Below, one piece after another: positions 49,630-61,118 of a DNA stretch of 64,000 bases. Position 1 is the stretch's first letter; every line of letters starts with the position of its first letter. The translations under genes were made by a program, and so were the position numbers. The stretch lies in the NCBI RefSeq assembly GCF_000182925.2, contig NC_026506.1:2852001-2916000 (forward strand). The letters are read 5' to 3'. This DNA is from Neurospora crassa OR74A. Taxonomy: Eukaryota; Ascomycota; Sordariomycetes; Sordariales; Sordariaceae. The notes beneath the pieces are model-generated. The model had not been told where the DNA came from and searched no databases. It was given only the letters and a program-made list of their open reading frames with translations.

Positions 49630-50169
49630 CTTAAAATAGTTTTCAGACACCAATACAATGCTGGATCCCTAATTCAAGCAACGCCCGCTATATTCGTTAA
49701 AGCGTAGGAATCTCCATCTCTTGTACCATTCCTTATTCGGACGGTTATAGCCGTCCTCACCCAACCACTCTTCATTACTTTAGTGCTTCATTGCTAGCTT
49801 TATTGCTTCAATACATCATTGCTTTAGTACTTCATTGCTTCATTGCTTCATTAATATAGAGAGGACGATAATAACCTTATCAATAAACGATATTGAAAAA
49901 TTTGGTGAAGGATTTCAGAAATAGAAGGACCCAGTATATTCTAGCGCGGACTATCAGAAACACTATCTGCGAAGTAGTTAATTAGAGCATTACTTAGTAA
50001 GACGCCCTAACCAGCTGTAGGGCCGTGCTACGCATTTGACTAATAAGAGGCCAAAAAACTATTACACGAAAACCTGACTATAGACGAACCGTCCTTCAAT
50101 AGGCCGCTCCGGTGGATGTGGGTTCAGGAACCCCCAGACTGTGAAAGTCATCCACCTTCTCTATATAGT
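49630..50169. mobile_element. Unclassified 540-bp insertion with 8-bp TSD
   Basis: GC-normal and hardly mutated, flanked by TAAAGTAC (49622-49629) and TGAAGCAC (50170-50177), which differ only by two transitions. Contents: an irregular CTTCATTG-type tandem run (49771-49852) and a stem-loop with GGTGGATG (50111-50118) and CATCCACC (50149-50156). No coding frame. The TSD length suits a hAT- or Mutator-type non-autonomous DNA element, but the ends show no convincing inverted repeat. A solo LTR is less likely. Confidence 0.55.
49771..49852. repeat. Irregular CTTCATTG-type minisatellite
   Basis: Several imperfect copies of an 8-bp CTTCATTG unit (for example CTTCATTGCTTCATTG near 49830) inside the 540-bp insertion, with CTTTAGTG/CTTTAGTA variants. 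Confidence 0.7.
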
Positions 50170-51900
50170 TGAAGCACGCTTTAATAAGCCGAATAAGTAT
50201 ACTAATAATTCGTAGAGACCGAATTGGGTAATAAATACTATTAATTATTTATGGCTCTTATAAATTCGGATTCAGTTAAACGCTGTGATAATATCGAACT
50301 TAATATATATTTTACCTTCATAAATAATATCCAACATTTCTTTAATTAATAGTAATAGGTACCATATTTTTAAAGTAATATTATTAATACTATAGTAATC
50401 GAAATAAATATGTACGCCGCCGTCGGGCTTCTTTACCAGTAGGATTAGCGAAACCGCTAGTAATTAAAACGGCCGAATAAACCCTTATTTAATATTATCG
50501 TCCAAGAATTTCTTAATAACGCCCAATTCTACTAAGGAAAATAATTGTAACCGGGTATTAGGGAACTCTACGCCGGGGGTTAATTCGATTTTATAATTGT
50601 AAAATTAGTATTATAGAATAACCTTCGCCTTCTTTAAGTTTACTATATTCTAATATCTATAATGATATACTAACATTATAGCTTTAATTTCTTCTTTAGT
50701 AATTAAGGGTTCGTCTACTTTTCTATAAAACTTTTTAATATCTTCTTCTATAATCCGCGCTATAACTTCGCCCGCTTGATCTTAGAGTATTCTAAAGAAA
50801 TAGTTTATAAACTAATTTTTATACTCTACACTATTACTTATATAAATATTATTATATATCTTTTCTATAATATTCATTCTAGAATATATGTATTTACTTA
50901 TTACTTCTATTTCCAACTTTCTTAATACTTTATTAATTTCCCCTTTCATTATTACTACAATTTTAAAGTTTTCTAATTGAACTACGAAATTAAAGCTAGC
51001 TATATTAAATACTATAATATTATTAAGGTTAATAGGGATTTTATTAATATTTATAAGTTTTACGAATAATAGTACTAATAATATTCTTTCGGGGTCTAGG
51101 ATTCGAACCCATTTACCGCTAATAGTCCTACATAGAATAAGCTTTATTTTAAATTATAGTAATACATTGGGGATTATAACTACTTAGCTATCCGAAATTA
51201 ATTTAATAGACTAAAATTATTCAAACTTTACTCCGTAAGCCTTAGCGATTCTACGCAATAGTCTAGTTTTCTTACGTTTTAAAGCTCTATAGGTTAGTAA
51301 TTAGTATTATCTAGTACTATTATCCTCCTCGGCTACCTTAACAGCTTACTCCTCCTCAGTTACTTTAATAATTTACTCCTCCTTAGCCGCTTCAACGGTT
51401 TACTCCTCCTTATAATTATACTTAACTATACTCTAGATAGTAACTTCCTTTAATACCCTAGAAGCCCGTATCTAGAAACCTAATATAGTAGTAAATATAT
51501 AAGTGCCTTTATACTTACAATTAAACTTAAATTCTCCCTTTTTCTAATTTATAAATAAATTATATTATTAAAACTATAATAATCCTGAAATAATAGGGTT
51601 CTTTAAGAATAGGGTAAAGACGAATAATTTAATTTCCTCGCTATACAATCCAATTCGTATTATAATCCTTATAAAATTAATAATATAAATATTGATATTA
51701 CCGTCGGCCAGCCTCAATAATCTCGGCTAGTTAAATGTTATTAATAATATTTAATTTCTGTTGATAAATTTAATATCTATAAAGCCTTTACCTATATAAC
51801 TACTATCTACTAAGGTTAAGTATTATACTTTACATTTACTATAAATAAGGTAAATCAAAAGGAGAATAGATTTTTCTCATTTAATTCTTACTAAGTTAAT

Positions 51901-52271
51901 AAACAATAATTCTAGTATTTCTCCCGTTTTCTGATCCTAATATAATTCCCGATCTAACTTAATTGGATATCCCTCTATCTCTATATTCTTACTTTCCTTC
52001 CTACCATTTTATAATGGTAACTTCTACCCACAATTTAGTACGGAAATTTAGTATTTCCCGCCTTATCGGCCTTATTAATATTAATAGCTTCGGTATTTAT
52101 AGTATTAGTAGTATTAACATCATTATTATTACTATAACTACTCTAACTAATTCTCTTCTTTTTAACACCTTCCGGGATAGGATTAATTTTAATACCCTTA
52201 ATTCCTCTTTTACTATTACTAATATTAATTAAATTCTAATACTTCTTCCAATTAGAACCGACTCTATCATA
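51901..52271 (-). pseudogene. Gypsy-3 Gag, C-terminal part
   Basis: Minus-strand Gag remnant next to the MULE; read from 52263 it gives SNWKKY, SKRGIKINPIPEGVKKKRI and KADKAGNTKFPY. It continues from 55377 after removal of the MULE. The plus-strand frame at 51963-52232 is its antisense shadow. No intact zinc knuckle seen. Confidence 0.55.
52264..52271. repeat. Left TSD of the MULE
   Basis: CTATCATA, matching CTATTATA at 55369-55376 with one C/T transition. Eight to nine base duplications are typical for Mutator-like elements. Confidence 0.7.
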
Positions 52272-52322
52272 GGGAATCCCTCCCCGCACCCACCCCATTC
52301 CCTACATGTACCCTGTCCCACC
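52272..52322 (+). repeat. Left TIR of the MULE
   Basis: Starts GGGAATCCCTCCCCGCACC. It is the inverse of 55318-55368, with four mismatches, two of them C/T. The minus-strand frame at 52229-52411 is an artefact of this end. Confidence 0.9.
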
Positions 52323-52630
52323 CGGAAAAGTGGGACTACAGCTGAATGATACCTGATATTGAAAATCCCGTTTTTACCTGCAAAATTTCGTCTTTTTAAT
52401 ACACATAACATTTGCTCTAACTTAGTTAAATTCTTTACTCCTTTTCACACAATCAATCACACTACACATTTACCGTCGCATATCAACAACCACATCTAAA
52501 CTACTCTTACCGTACGTAACTCTACCTAAATTAATTTATTTTAATTACTTTTAATTACTAATAATTAATTTAGATATTTATACAACGCCGTTATTGTAAT
52601 TCAAATACCTCATCGGTTACCTTTACTAAC
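52323..52630. other. MULE left subterminal region
   Basis: About 300 bp between the TIR and the readable transposase. GC-normal to about 52450, then increasingly AT-rich. No gene seen; it presumably holds the promoter. Confidence 0.4.
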
Positions 52631-52633
52631 GAT

Positions 52634-55150
52634 ACCTCCTTCGATTATGATACTAAATAGGAGGTGCCCGCCAACGACCCTATATTTAATTTCGCTCTCC
52701 AACCCTCATTAGACTATACTTACTTCGAAGTTATTAAAATATATTATCGCCATCGCTTGAGTATTGCAATATAGTGCAATTATAAATATAATAACCTACA
52801 AATACTAGAGATATATAGTAAATAGTAGAAGATAGTTATACGTTGTAACTATATTAAGTACTAAGAGTACCCTAATAATAACCTATATAAAAAGTAACGG
52901 ACTATATTACGAAAGATTGTACGTAGTTACCCTTTCTATATAGTATTATTAAACCTAAAGATTAATAATTATAAATAGACCGTTAAAGTAATAAACTATA
53001 TATATTGTAGGCACCCTCCTTCTAAAGACCTTTCTATATATATAATATTTCGAAGTAAGGGTACCAATATTAAAATATAAGAAGCTATTATAAATCTTCT
53101 TAATTAATAAGATTTACTAATACGTTTAATTTATACTACCGTTCGCCAACGCTATCCCAAACTCTATCTTACTTATAAAGACTTCGAAAATATATAATAA
53201 ATATTATATACTAATAATAGGGATAGTTATACTAATACCTAAACCTTTATTAAAAAGTTTACTAATAATAATAAATCGATTAAGTTCTAAAAATTAGAAT
53301 TTAATTACTATAGGGATGAAGAGGAGGAAGAGGAGGGTACTATACTACGTTACGCTCTCTAATTAATTCGTACTTAATAGAGAATATAGTTATAATACCC
53401 CTTTATTCTTTTATTCGATACTACGTATAAGACCAACCGTTACTATACCCCTTTAGTATAGGGTATAGTAATTACCCTTAAAAAGACCTCTATACTAATT
53501 TTTTAAGCGGTAATTAATAATAAAACGGAGGAAGGATTTATGTAACTAATTAAGAGAATTGAGGAGGTAATTAAAGAGTTAGGAATCTTACCGCTATAGG
53601 TTATTATTATTAATAGAAATTCCTAATTAATTAGTATAATTAACTGTATTTTCCCAGATGCCTAGCGGTAGCGTTGTATATAGTATATTAATTATAATAT
53701 TATTAATTATTTTAAAAAGGATTGGGTCCCTATAGCTACTAGTAATAGTATTACTACTAATAATAACGCTACTAATAGTAGAAACGAAAGTAATAACGAA
53801 GGGTCTAGCGGTAGAGAGTTTAGTAATAAGAATTCTAATTTATTATTATTATAATCCCTTAGAAGCGAAGTAGCTATAATTAATTAAGGAGATATAAATA
53901 ACCTCCAACGATTACGCCGGCTATACTAAAAGGTTAGGATAATTAAGAGAATATAGTTTAGCTTAGGGCCGCTACCTACCAAAGTCGCTAATACTAAATT
54001 AATATTATTTTATTTATAGTAGTATATAATTTACACCGCTTCTATACCGGACTTTAAAATTACCTAGTCTCTACTCTATCGTTAATTTAAAGAATTATAG
54101 GAGTCTATTATTAAATAAATTAAATTAAACCTAATACTATATAAAACGGAATAGGTAGGCTATTATACGAAGAATTACTTTAATTATAGCTAACGTACTA
54201 TATTACTTAATAAATCTAATAATAATTTATTAAAATCTTTTAAACTCTTAGTTTATAGTAGTTTTATTAAACTCTATAATACTTATAGCGCCTATATATT
54301 TAATTATTATTTACAATTTAAAGAGAAGATAAGTACTTCTACGTTACGTATACGGATTAAATAGGTTGGTAATAAATAAATAGGTATAACTCTATTAAAA
54401 TTAATTATTTAGGGGTTAGATTTATTTAAAAAATAATACTATTAATTAAAAATAAGCCTCCCTACCCCTAAATAACTATTCAATACAAATTTAGGACTTT
54501 ATTTATATAGCTTCCATACCTAATATAGCCTCCCTTATACCTACGAAATAGAGGTTATCTTTAATAAAAATAGGGAAGGGGGTATTTTAATAGATAGAGA
54601 AAATATTTATCCGTTTTAATACCTTCGTTAACAACGTATAAGTATTAACTAACCCTATCCTATAACCGAAGCTTCCCTATACTAATATATACTATAGGAT
54701 ACAGTAGATAGATATCTACAACTTCGCTTAGCAATTATAAGAGTTTTTAAGGGCCGCCCTCCTAAATAGGGTAGCCCGTTTAGTAACGAAGCTATTTTAC
54801 TAGCCCAAAATAAGAAGGTAACGGTACCCCGTAGTACGTTTGGTAATACAATACTTATTCGAGCTTCAATATAGTATAATTATTCCTAATATAAATTAGG
54901 GCCTACTATTAATAAAATAAATACTTGTAACGCTTATACTTATTGTGCCTAGAGTAAAGTATATAGCTATATTGTAGTAAATGAGGATTAGGATGGAAAT
55001 GACGAGCTGGGGAGATATTGGGAGGCGAGGGTACGAGAGTAGAGGGCGAGAGAGGAGGAGGTAGCTATTGAGATATTATTAACCTCCTCCTTCTCTGAGA
55101 TAGAGTCTATAGAGCTATTAGACGTTAGTATTTAAAGTAGATAGAAGTAG
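52634..55150 (+). pseudogene. Mutator-like transposase (FAR1-type N-terminus, MULE core, SWIM-type finger)
   Basis: Cut-and-paste transposase. One frame runs from about 52634 to 54620. It contains a FAR1-like N-terminal zinc region (about 52840-53040: RCNYIKY, FYIVLL, INYIYCRH); the MULE core with FDTTYKTNRY (53414, first catalytic Asp kept), EEGFM.LIKRIEEVIKELG (about 53530), VIIINRNS (53600, second Asp now Asn) and RQRCI.YINYNIINYFKKDW (about 53670); and a SWIM-like finger at about 54510-54610 (LPYTYEIEV, where Cys and His are now Tyr). The C-terminus (KGRPPK..SPFSNEA, about 54740; RGREEEVAIEILLTSS, about 55040) is in another frame. Resembles fungal Hop-type MULEs; inactive. Confidence 0.85.
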
Positions 55151-55317
55151 TCTACAATATACTTAATACTATTAGAATATTAATAAATTACTAGAACCAC
55201 TACTTTAAGAAGACTAGGAAGGTTACAACTATTTCAATATCTGGTGCTATGTCTGTAGACATTGTAAAATGCTAAATTACTAGCAAAAACGGCTGTATTA
55301 TATGACAGCTGTCATTT

Positions 55318-55368
55318 GGTAGGACAGGGTACATATAGGGAATGGGGTGGGTGCGGGGAGGGAAGCCC
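55318..55368 (+). repeat. Right TIR of the MULE
   Basis: Ends GCGGGGAGGGAAGCCC; inverse of 52272-52322. Followed by the TSD CTATTATA. Confidence 0.9.
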
Positions 55369-55376
55369 CTATTATA

Positions 55377-56600
55377 TTTCTAGTATTTACCCAAGTCTTA
55401 TCTCTTCTTCCAAAAAATTTAGGGGACGAAGCGCTTATTAGCAACTTTAAATTCATCCAAGTCCATAAAGTCGCTACCCTAGGAGACTATCTTATTCTCA
55501 AAGTTACTACCCCTATTACTATTACAATTACCGCTACCGAAGGATATTAGATTAAATAATTTCTTTTAAAAAGCCTCCTCTTCTTAACATTTAACATACT
55601 TCCCAAAGAGTTCGAACTATCCTTAGAAATCCTTATTTCCTAGAACGTCGGATTGATAAATAATTAAAATCCTAAATTATTTAGTAACCTTTTAGCGGAA
55701 TAAAAAAACGCGTATAGCGTTACCTATATTATAACAATTAGCGTTAAGAACAAACTTATTAGTAAAATTTTAGAGTAAAAACTTTATTTAAAGCTTCTAT
55801 AAAGTACCTTCGACTTCAACCTTTATATCTATAATATTATATTAACCGTCGAAATACTTAATAAATTCCTGAACTATCTTCCATTTTCATAGATTAGAAT
55901 ACTCATCGGCGAGGATCATGTATATATTTAATTTAACAATAAATATAAGGGTCTTACCTAGGTAGACAAATATATATATAAATCTATTATATTCGTTAGG
56001 GAAGTACGACTTATTATAAACCTAGTATAAGCGAATCTTAGTACGCTAGGTAATATATATAACGTTACAGTCCTTTATAATTAACCTTAATATATCGAAT
56101 ATATTTAAATTAGTAAATATACAGCGTTTTATACTATTAGTAGGTTCAATATAATTTAAAGCGCTAGGAATACCCGGTATACTATTACCTCCACCGCTAA
56201 AAACTCCCCCACCGCCGTTATTTAAACTACTAAAATTAGCAATGTTTAAATCTTTAACTATAATATTAAAACTATTATTAGTTATTTAGAAATTAACTGC
56301 CTTATCCTATAACAAATAAATTTAAACTTTAAGGACGGCGTTTTGATTAAGGAGCTTTATTATTTTAGTATCATAGTTAGTATATAGGGTTTCCTTAACT
56401 TTAAACTCGTTAAACTAGTCCTTAACTTTGTTTCTCTAATAAATAACCTTATTCTAAAAGCTTCTATTAGCCTAAATATAAATCCGTTCGTCCGCCTCCT
56501 CCCAGAGTATATCCTAATAATAATTATTTCTAACCTAATTGCAAACTTCAATAATGATATTAATAATAGCACCAAAAACTAGAAGTAGCGCTAGATTAAT
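55377..56600 (-). pseudogene. Gypsy-3 Gag, N-terminal and central part
   Basis: The minus strand reads VFGAIINIIIEVCN, ADERIYI, NSIPGIPSALNYIEPTNS with a preceding Gly-rich run (about 56150-56220), PNEYNRFIYIFVYLGKTL, WKIVQEFIKYFDG and SGNCNSNRGSNFENKIVS before the MULE. The order and composition fit a retrotransposon capsid, but no motif proves it. Long plus-strand readings (for example 55347-55550) also look open because RIP affects both strands, so direction rests on Gypsy-3 continuity. Confidence 0.6.
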
Positions 56601-57179
56601 AGTATACCATCTAAAAATAATAGGGTACACATAGACAGGGTCAATTATTTAAACTTATTATAAAGGTAGGTCTAGAAGATTCGACGGTATTAATTGTTGC
56701 TACTAAGGTACATAGCAAATATCGCCAGTTTTTTATTGGTAATTAATTCGTTGGAGGGAGTAAATCAAATATTGACTTTTAGGAATACAAATTCCAGGCT
56801 ATGAAAATTGAAACCCAATATATAATTAGGGGGGGGAACCTACGAGTTCTGTTCGGTAAGAATAAATTAATCTTCCGCTATATTAGGGTTGAAAACTATT
56901 ATATAATCGACGACAAGGGCTTCGCTTAGGAAGTTAGGATAATTATTAAGAGTTAGGAACTCGGTCTCCGTGTTAATATAATCGTTAATGATCAGGTCAG
57001 TATCGTTATCGTTCTGGGGGTAATTAAAATAGCCCTAGCCGGTAATTATAGTAATTAAAATCGTTCAATAATTACAATAATTATCAAAGCCGTTTATAAT
57101 ATTATTCTTTTATCCTCTAAGGGCTAAACTTTAGGTTTAATTAATTACTAGCCCGGTAGCTATAATGATAGTTACCTAT
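56601..57179 (-). other. Gypsy-3 leader region
   Basis: About 580 bp between the presumed Gag start and the candidate LTR. It contains an eight-G run at about 56831. A plus-strand reading with moderate coding appearance exists (for example GGNLRVLFGKNKLIF) but matches nothing I recognise. No firm gene. Confidence 0.35.
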
Positions 57180-57449
57180 TGTACGTACGCAGCGCGATCT
57201 TGAAGGTATAATAAACTATTATAGGGCAAGGGCACCGTTAGGGGTAAATTACGATATTCGTTATTGTACGAAGGAAGCAAGAGGAGAGTATACACTAGCC
57301 TAGGCTTATAGGTAGGGCTGTGTGGCCCGGTAGAGTGGGTTATACAGAACCTCAATACCCGGGCCGGCACCAGTACTATAGCAAGGCACAGAGCACGTAA
57401 TCTGCTATGCTATAGCCTAGCACAGGGCATGTGATCTAGCCCTGTGACA
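57180..57449 (-). repeat. Candidate 5' LTR of Gypsy-3
   Basis: A GC-normal block bounded on the minus strand by TGTCACAGG (57449) and TACGTACA (57180). It holds two imperfect 18-bp direct repeats (GCACAGAGCACGTAATCT near 57386 and GCACAGGGCATGTGATCT near 57418) differing by transitions. No second copy is in the window to confirm it. The minus-strand frame at 57176-57370 lies inside and is probably not a gene. Confidence 0.4.
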
Positions 57450-57990
57450 CTGGCTCCGGCACTAGTTTAAGTATCACTACCGATGGTACCGCCTATATTG
57501 ATACCGTAATAAAGACCCTTAGTACCGGTAGTACTAGTATTAGTATTAGTACTAGCTTAGTTAGTATAATAATTTCGAAGAATTATCGATATCAATAGAT
57601 AGTTTTAATATTAAAACCGTAGTATACGTTTAAATATTCCTTTCTTTCCTATAAGTAAGAATTAATAAGTATATCTAAAATAATAAATGCCTCAAGTTAT
57701 AGATATAGCTAATCTTACTTTATTCAGGACTCTCCTAATATTATTTTAGCCCGCTACTAAATTAATTAGATTTAGTGTAATTATTATTATTGTAATTGTA
57801 ACGGTTAATAAGTTTTACTTACACCTTCCCTTAGTAGTTAAAAATAATACAATATTAGTATTTATTATGGGAATGGTAATTAGAATAATAATTAGGAAGA
57901 TCATGTGGAAAATAATAATTTTAATGTGAGTTAGAACTCGAAGCCAAATTTAAATTTAGATTTAAAATTCGGACAATTATTTCTTTTACC
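57450..57990 (+). other. Helitron N-terminal flank, low-complexity coding-like region
   Basis: A readable plus frame rich in Ser, Thr and Gln (for example SGTSLSITTDGTAYIDTVIK) with a small internal repeat of AGTACTAGTATTAGT near 57523-57560. Fungal Helitron proteins often start with such low-complexity sequence. No domain seen. Confidence 0.4.
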
Positions 57991-57999
57991 TAGTATATC

Positions 58000-60900
58000 A
58001 TATTATTCGAACTATAATAGATAGGTATATTGAGTTTAGACTTTATAGGTATTGCCGATTGGGTCTACTATATAGGAAGACCGACTTTGAAAATAAGTTC
58101 TATTTATATTACTAAAGAGTATTTATATATAGGTTGTTTTTCAATCCCGACAATAGAAAAGAGTTTGAAATTTGCAATTTATATTATAATTATAATCCTA
58201 TTGCCAGACTACTAATACTCTAGCCTCTACTACCTTACTTATATCGAGGTTTACAACAGCGGCCCGATATATTATTTACTCTTAAACCTACTTTCGAATA
58301 ATCAGTGTTATTACTTCCCTTCTAGTTTTGCTAATTCCCCGGACTTCCTAATATTGAATTTGAAAGGGATCCTCCATACTATAGACTTAGAGATCTACTA
58401 GTAATAGCTATCCTTACAATCGATTTCAGTATAATTAAGGTATTTTAAGTAGTTAAGAAAGAGAATAACATAGAATAGCATCTATAATGTAAAGGGAGAT
58501 GGTTTGATATGTATATTATTGTTGGATATCAACGTTAATATTATAATTATAATAATAGAAGAATTCCTAACGACTTTCTTCATTTTAGTATTGAGAATAA
58601 CCTAAATTTTAGTAATATTCCTATATTATTAATACTTCATTAAATCGAGGAATAACTTATCGCCCGGGTATATTTTCTTATCGATGTCTAGGCTATTAAG
58701 GGTTCCTAGTATCAATATTCCGGTTATATTATTAATTTCCTTCGCGATATTAATTATATCTATCAACAACTACTTTTATTATTACGGAATTTTAATATTA
58801 TTATCCTTCGATTTCGTAGGGCTAGGGATGAACTTTATATCATTAAAAGGATTAAATAGGTTGTAATAGTTAACCCTAATAAGTTTCGTGTTTAAGTTAA
58901 CTATGTGAAAGTTAATTACCTTATATAGGGATGTTGAGATTATTGAAGTTCGGTTTAAAGAATTAGAACAATTTCCTAATGGTAATATATATAACGACTT
59001 AGTGGTCTATAAAATTGACCCTAATAATTTCCTAAACGATCAGGATCTTGATTTTGATAATGATAATTAATAATAAGAAGAGGATAATAGGGATGATAAT
59101 AGTTTCAAACTAGAAGTCGCTACCCTCATTAACCTTATAGTTAATTAGATAAATATGGAATAATTTTATTAATAATTGGGTAGAGGATAGCCTACTCCAA
59201 TTAGTAATATACTAGTTAAGTCCGCTCCTGGCTAATACCTGTTAATGTAATTATTCTTTAAACTTAGTCCTATATATAATACCCCTATAAGGGAATAGGA
59301 TAGATTTCAACCTATTTTGTTATAAGTATTTCTAACTTTTTATTCCTAACGTAAAGCCGACTTTATTAAACCCCGAGTACAGTTTATTCACTTTAAGGAT
59401 TATATTAGATATTCTCTTAAGTAGTATAGTAGTTGCTTTGTACGATACTACCAGTTCCTTTGCGTTGTTTTAAGTACATTAATATATAAATAAATTGATT
59501 TAAAGAAATAATTCTTCGTCCGTCCCAGTTATAGTAGTGCAAATAATGAGGGTTTGGTTAATATTGAGTAACTAAGAGAAGTAATTAAAACCGATGCTCC
59601 TAAGGCATATTAGTTGCTTAATTCAGTTATACGGTTTTCTAATATTATATAGGGTATATAATTCAATTGGATTCGAAAGAGTTGTAAACTTCGTACTTAT
59701 ATTTAAGTACTGGGTATACTAGTTATATTTATAATATTTAGTATAGCCGATATATATTAGGATAGCCTTATTCGGTATATACCTAACTACGAGGAGTAGA
59801 AGGTGACTTCTACCTAAAATTATAATAGAATTGTAAGAAAGAATTTTAAGGAAAACCCTTATATCGCTATATATTACTTAAAATAATGCTTTAAATCATT
59901 TAAAGAGTACGTTTTAATACTAAAGTTCAGAATCTTAGACTGGTGGTGCCGTATTGAATTTTAGGTAAGGGGTAGTAGCTATAACTATAATATTTATTGG
60001 GTGCTATATACCGAAGCACTTAAATTAATTAGTAAGAATGTAGGGTAGTGATTTGTGGAACTATAGGGTTATTATACAACTGCTTTTAACCCGGAGCTGG
60101 TAAGAGTTGGTTAATGAAGCGAAGGAGATCCTCTATTCATTATTATTAGTAATAATAAAGAAGAAGGCTAATATTTACTTACTTTTAACCTTCTATTTTG
60201 TATAGTTAATTGGATGTAACCATATAGTCAATATACTAATAATTATTACCGTATTAAGCGGTTCAATTAAAGTGTTTTCTGTCCTGAGGATCTAACATTA
60301 AAGGTATACCGGTTTTACTTTCCAAAGAATTACTACTCCAAAGTATACTTCACACGTAGTCTCAACTTAAAGTATTAGTTATACAATAGAGTAAGGAACG
60401 ATGATTGTATAAACAATTATAAGTAGTCTAGTACTTTATTATAGCGTACTAATACGGATATCCAGTTAAGTACTAGTTATAACGCTGTTGCTAATTATAT
60501 TACTACATATTATTCAAAAGTAGAAAAGTAGTTAAGACCTTTTAAAGAGATGGTTCAATAGATTACTCCTTAAATTGCTTCTAATAACTACGTTTTTCTT
60601 TTATTATAAAAATAATAAATTAGTCAGTAGCTAAAAGAGACTAGTCCGCTTAAGAGATTAGTTGTCTTCTTTTTAGTTTATAACTTAGCTAAAGTACTTA
60701 TAACGTTATTAATATAGATTATTCTTATTCTAATAAACTACCTAGACTGGGAGTGCTTATTTAATAGAGTTAATTAGTTTAAACCCGCAATCAATATTCT
60801 AAATACTTATTTTGCCCTAATAACCTTAAATATATCAAGAATTCTAATTAGCTTACTTAAATTAACTATAATAGCCGTTTCGCGGGTTGTATTAAGAAGA

Positions 60901-61080
60901 GGGTACTTAATTATCACCCTATTTATAAATCCAATATAGAGGATTAAGTTTAGTATCAAAATTAGTGTAGGGTTAAGTTTATATTATGTTATTCTTATTG
61001 TACTTAGTTGGATAAATTTAGTATTTAAGGTTTAAATAGAGTCCGTGAGGAATTGGAGATATACTTTAATATATATTTAA
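58000..61080 (+). pseudogene. Helitron Rep (HUH/Y2 nuclease) remnant
   Basis: The nuclease that would nick and transfer Helitron DNA. Helitron-like N-terminal domain: FLIDV.AIKGS.YQYSGYII and NFLRDINYIY (from about 58674), with NPNKFRV (about 58872). Then FIHFKDYIRYSLK (about 59385), NFKENPYIAIYYLK (about 59850) and WWCRIEFQVRGSSYNYNIYW (to 60000), where the HUH histidines (GSSHNHG in the family) are now Tyr and the Gly is Asn. The Y2 motif ANYITTYYSKVEK (about 60490) is intact. IKIINQSVAKRD.SA.EISCLLFSL (about 60610) follows. Several frame changes as well as TAG/TAA. The helicase part is missing. Confidence 0.82.
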
Positions 61081-61118
61081 TTTGTCTAAAAGTTTTTATA
61101 AGCGATATACATCATTAT

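Larger units (their letters stand above)
49445..51900 (-). pseudogene. Gypsy-3 pol (protease and partial RT)
   Basis: Protease-like stretch at about 51580-51860 (GFIDIKFIN, LRLADGNINIYI, KNPIISGLL). A linker follows (RILDPERILLVLL near 51070), then VILYQFYNYKIELTPG with the expected RT entry. RT has GFIRPF, VKKPDGGVHIYFDYYSIN (about 50390) and KIYIKFDIITAFN (about 50290). Past the 540-bp insertion come TLATF.NFIND and AYLNNILIYLDN (about 49530), where the catalytic DD has become NN. Removing the insertion with one TSD copy rejoins the RT frame without a shift. Confidence 0.85.
52272..55368 (+). mobile_element. MULE DNA transposon with 51-bp TIRs, 3097 bp
   Basis: Terminal inverted repeats at 52272-52322 and 55318-55368 match over 51 bp with four mismatches (core CCCTCCCCGCACCCACCCC), flanked by an 8-bp TSD. 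The interior encodes a Mutator-like transposase on the plus strand. It is inserted in Gypsy-3 Gag. The ends are GC-normal while the interior is RIP-mutated. Confidence 0.92.
49445..57449 (-). mobile_element. Gypsy-3: Ty3/gypsy remnant, minus strand, containing two insertions
   Basis: Minus-strand order from right: candidate 5' LTR (57180-57449), leader, Gag, protease, RT. It is truncated inside RT at 49445 by L7. A MULE (52272-55368) splits Gag and a 540-bp element (49630-50169) splits RT. Integrase and the 3' LTR are missing. Family assigned by RT and protease motifs; it differs from Gypsy-1 and Gypsy-2. Confidence 0.85.
57450..61118 (+). mobile_element. Helitron fragment (Rep part), plus strand
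   Basis: Rolling-circle transposon remnant recognised by its Helitron-like N-terminal domain and HUH/Y2 Rep motifs. It begins beside the candidate Gypsy-3 LTR and is cut at about 61118 by the copia element. The helicase domain and 3' hairpin are not present. Mutation is milder than in the LINE nest: CA and TG are still fairly common. Confidence 0.82.

Noticed and set aside
51091-51200. tRNA-like string (minus strand GGGTTCGAATCC) in Gypsy-3
   Set aside because: It lies within a readable Gypsy-3 pol frame (RILDPERILL), and there is no matching 5' acceptor strand or D-arm.
51963-52232. 89-codon plus-strand frame
   Set aside because: Antisense to the Gypsy-3 Gag remnant; Ser/Ile/Asn-rich with no domain.
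55347-55550. Plus-strand frame beginning inside the MULE TIR
   Set aside because: It crosses the transposon end into Gypsy-3 Gag on the opposite strand, so it cannot be an original gene.
56360-56575. 71-codon minus-strand frame
   Set aside because: It overlaps the better Gag reading (VFGAIINIIIEVCN and onward) in another frame, and its start and composition give no independent support.
58684-58866. 60-codon frame and the neighbouring 58030-58215 frame as membrane proteins
   Set aside because: Hydrophobic readings in alternative frames of the Helitron Rep. The recognisable Helitron domain is in another frame of the same DNA.
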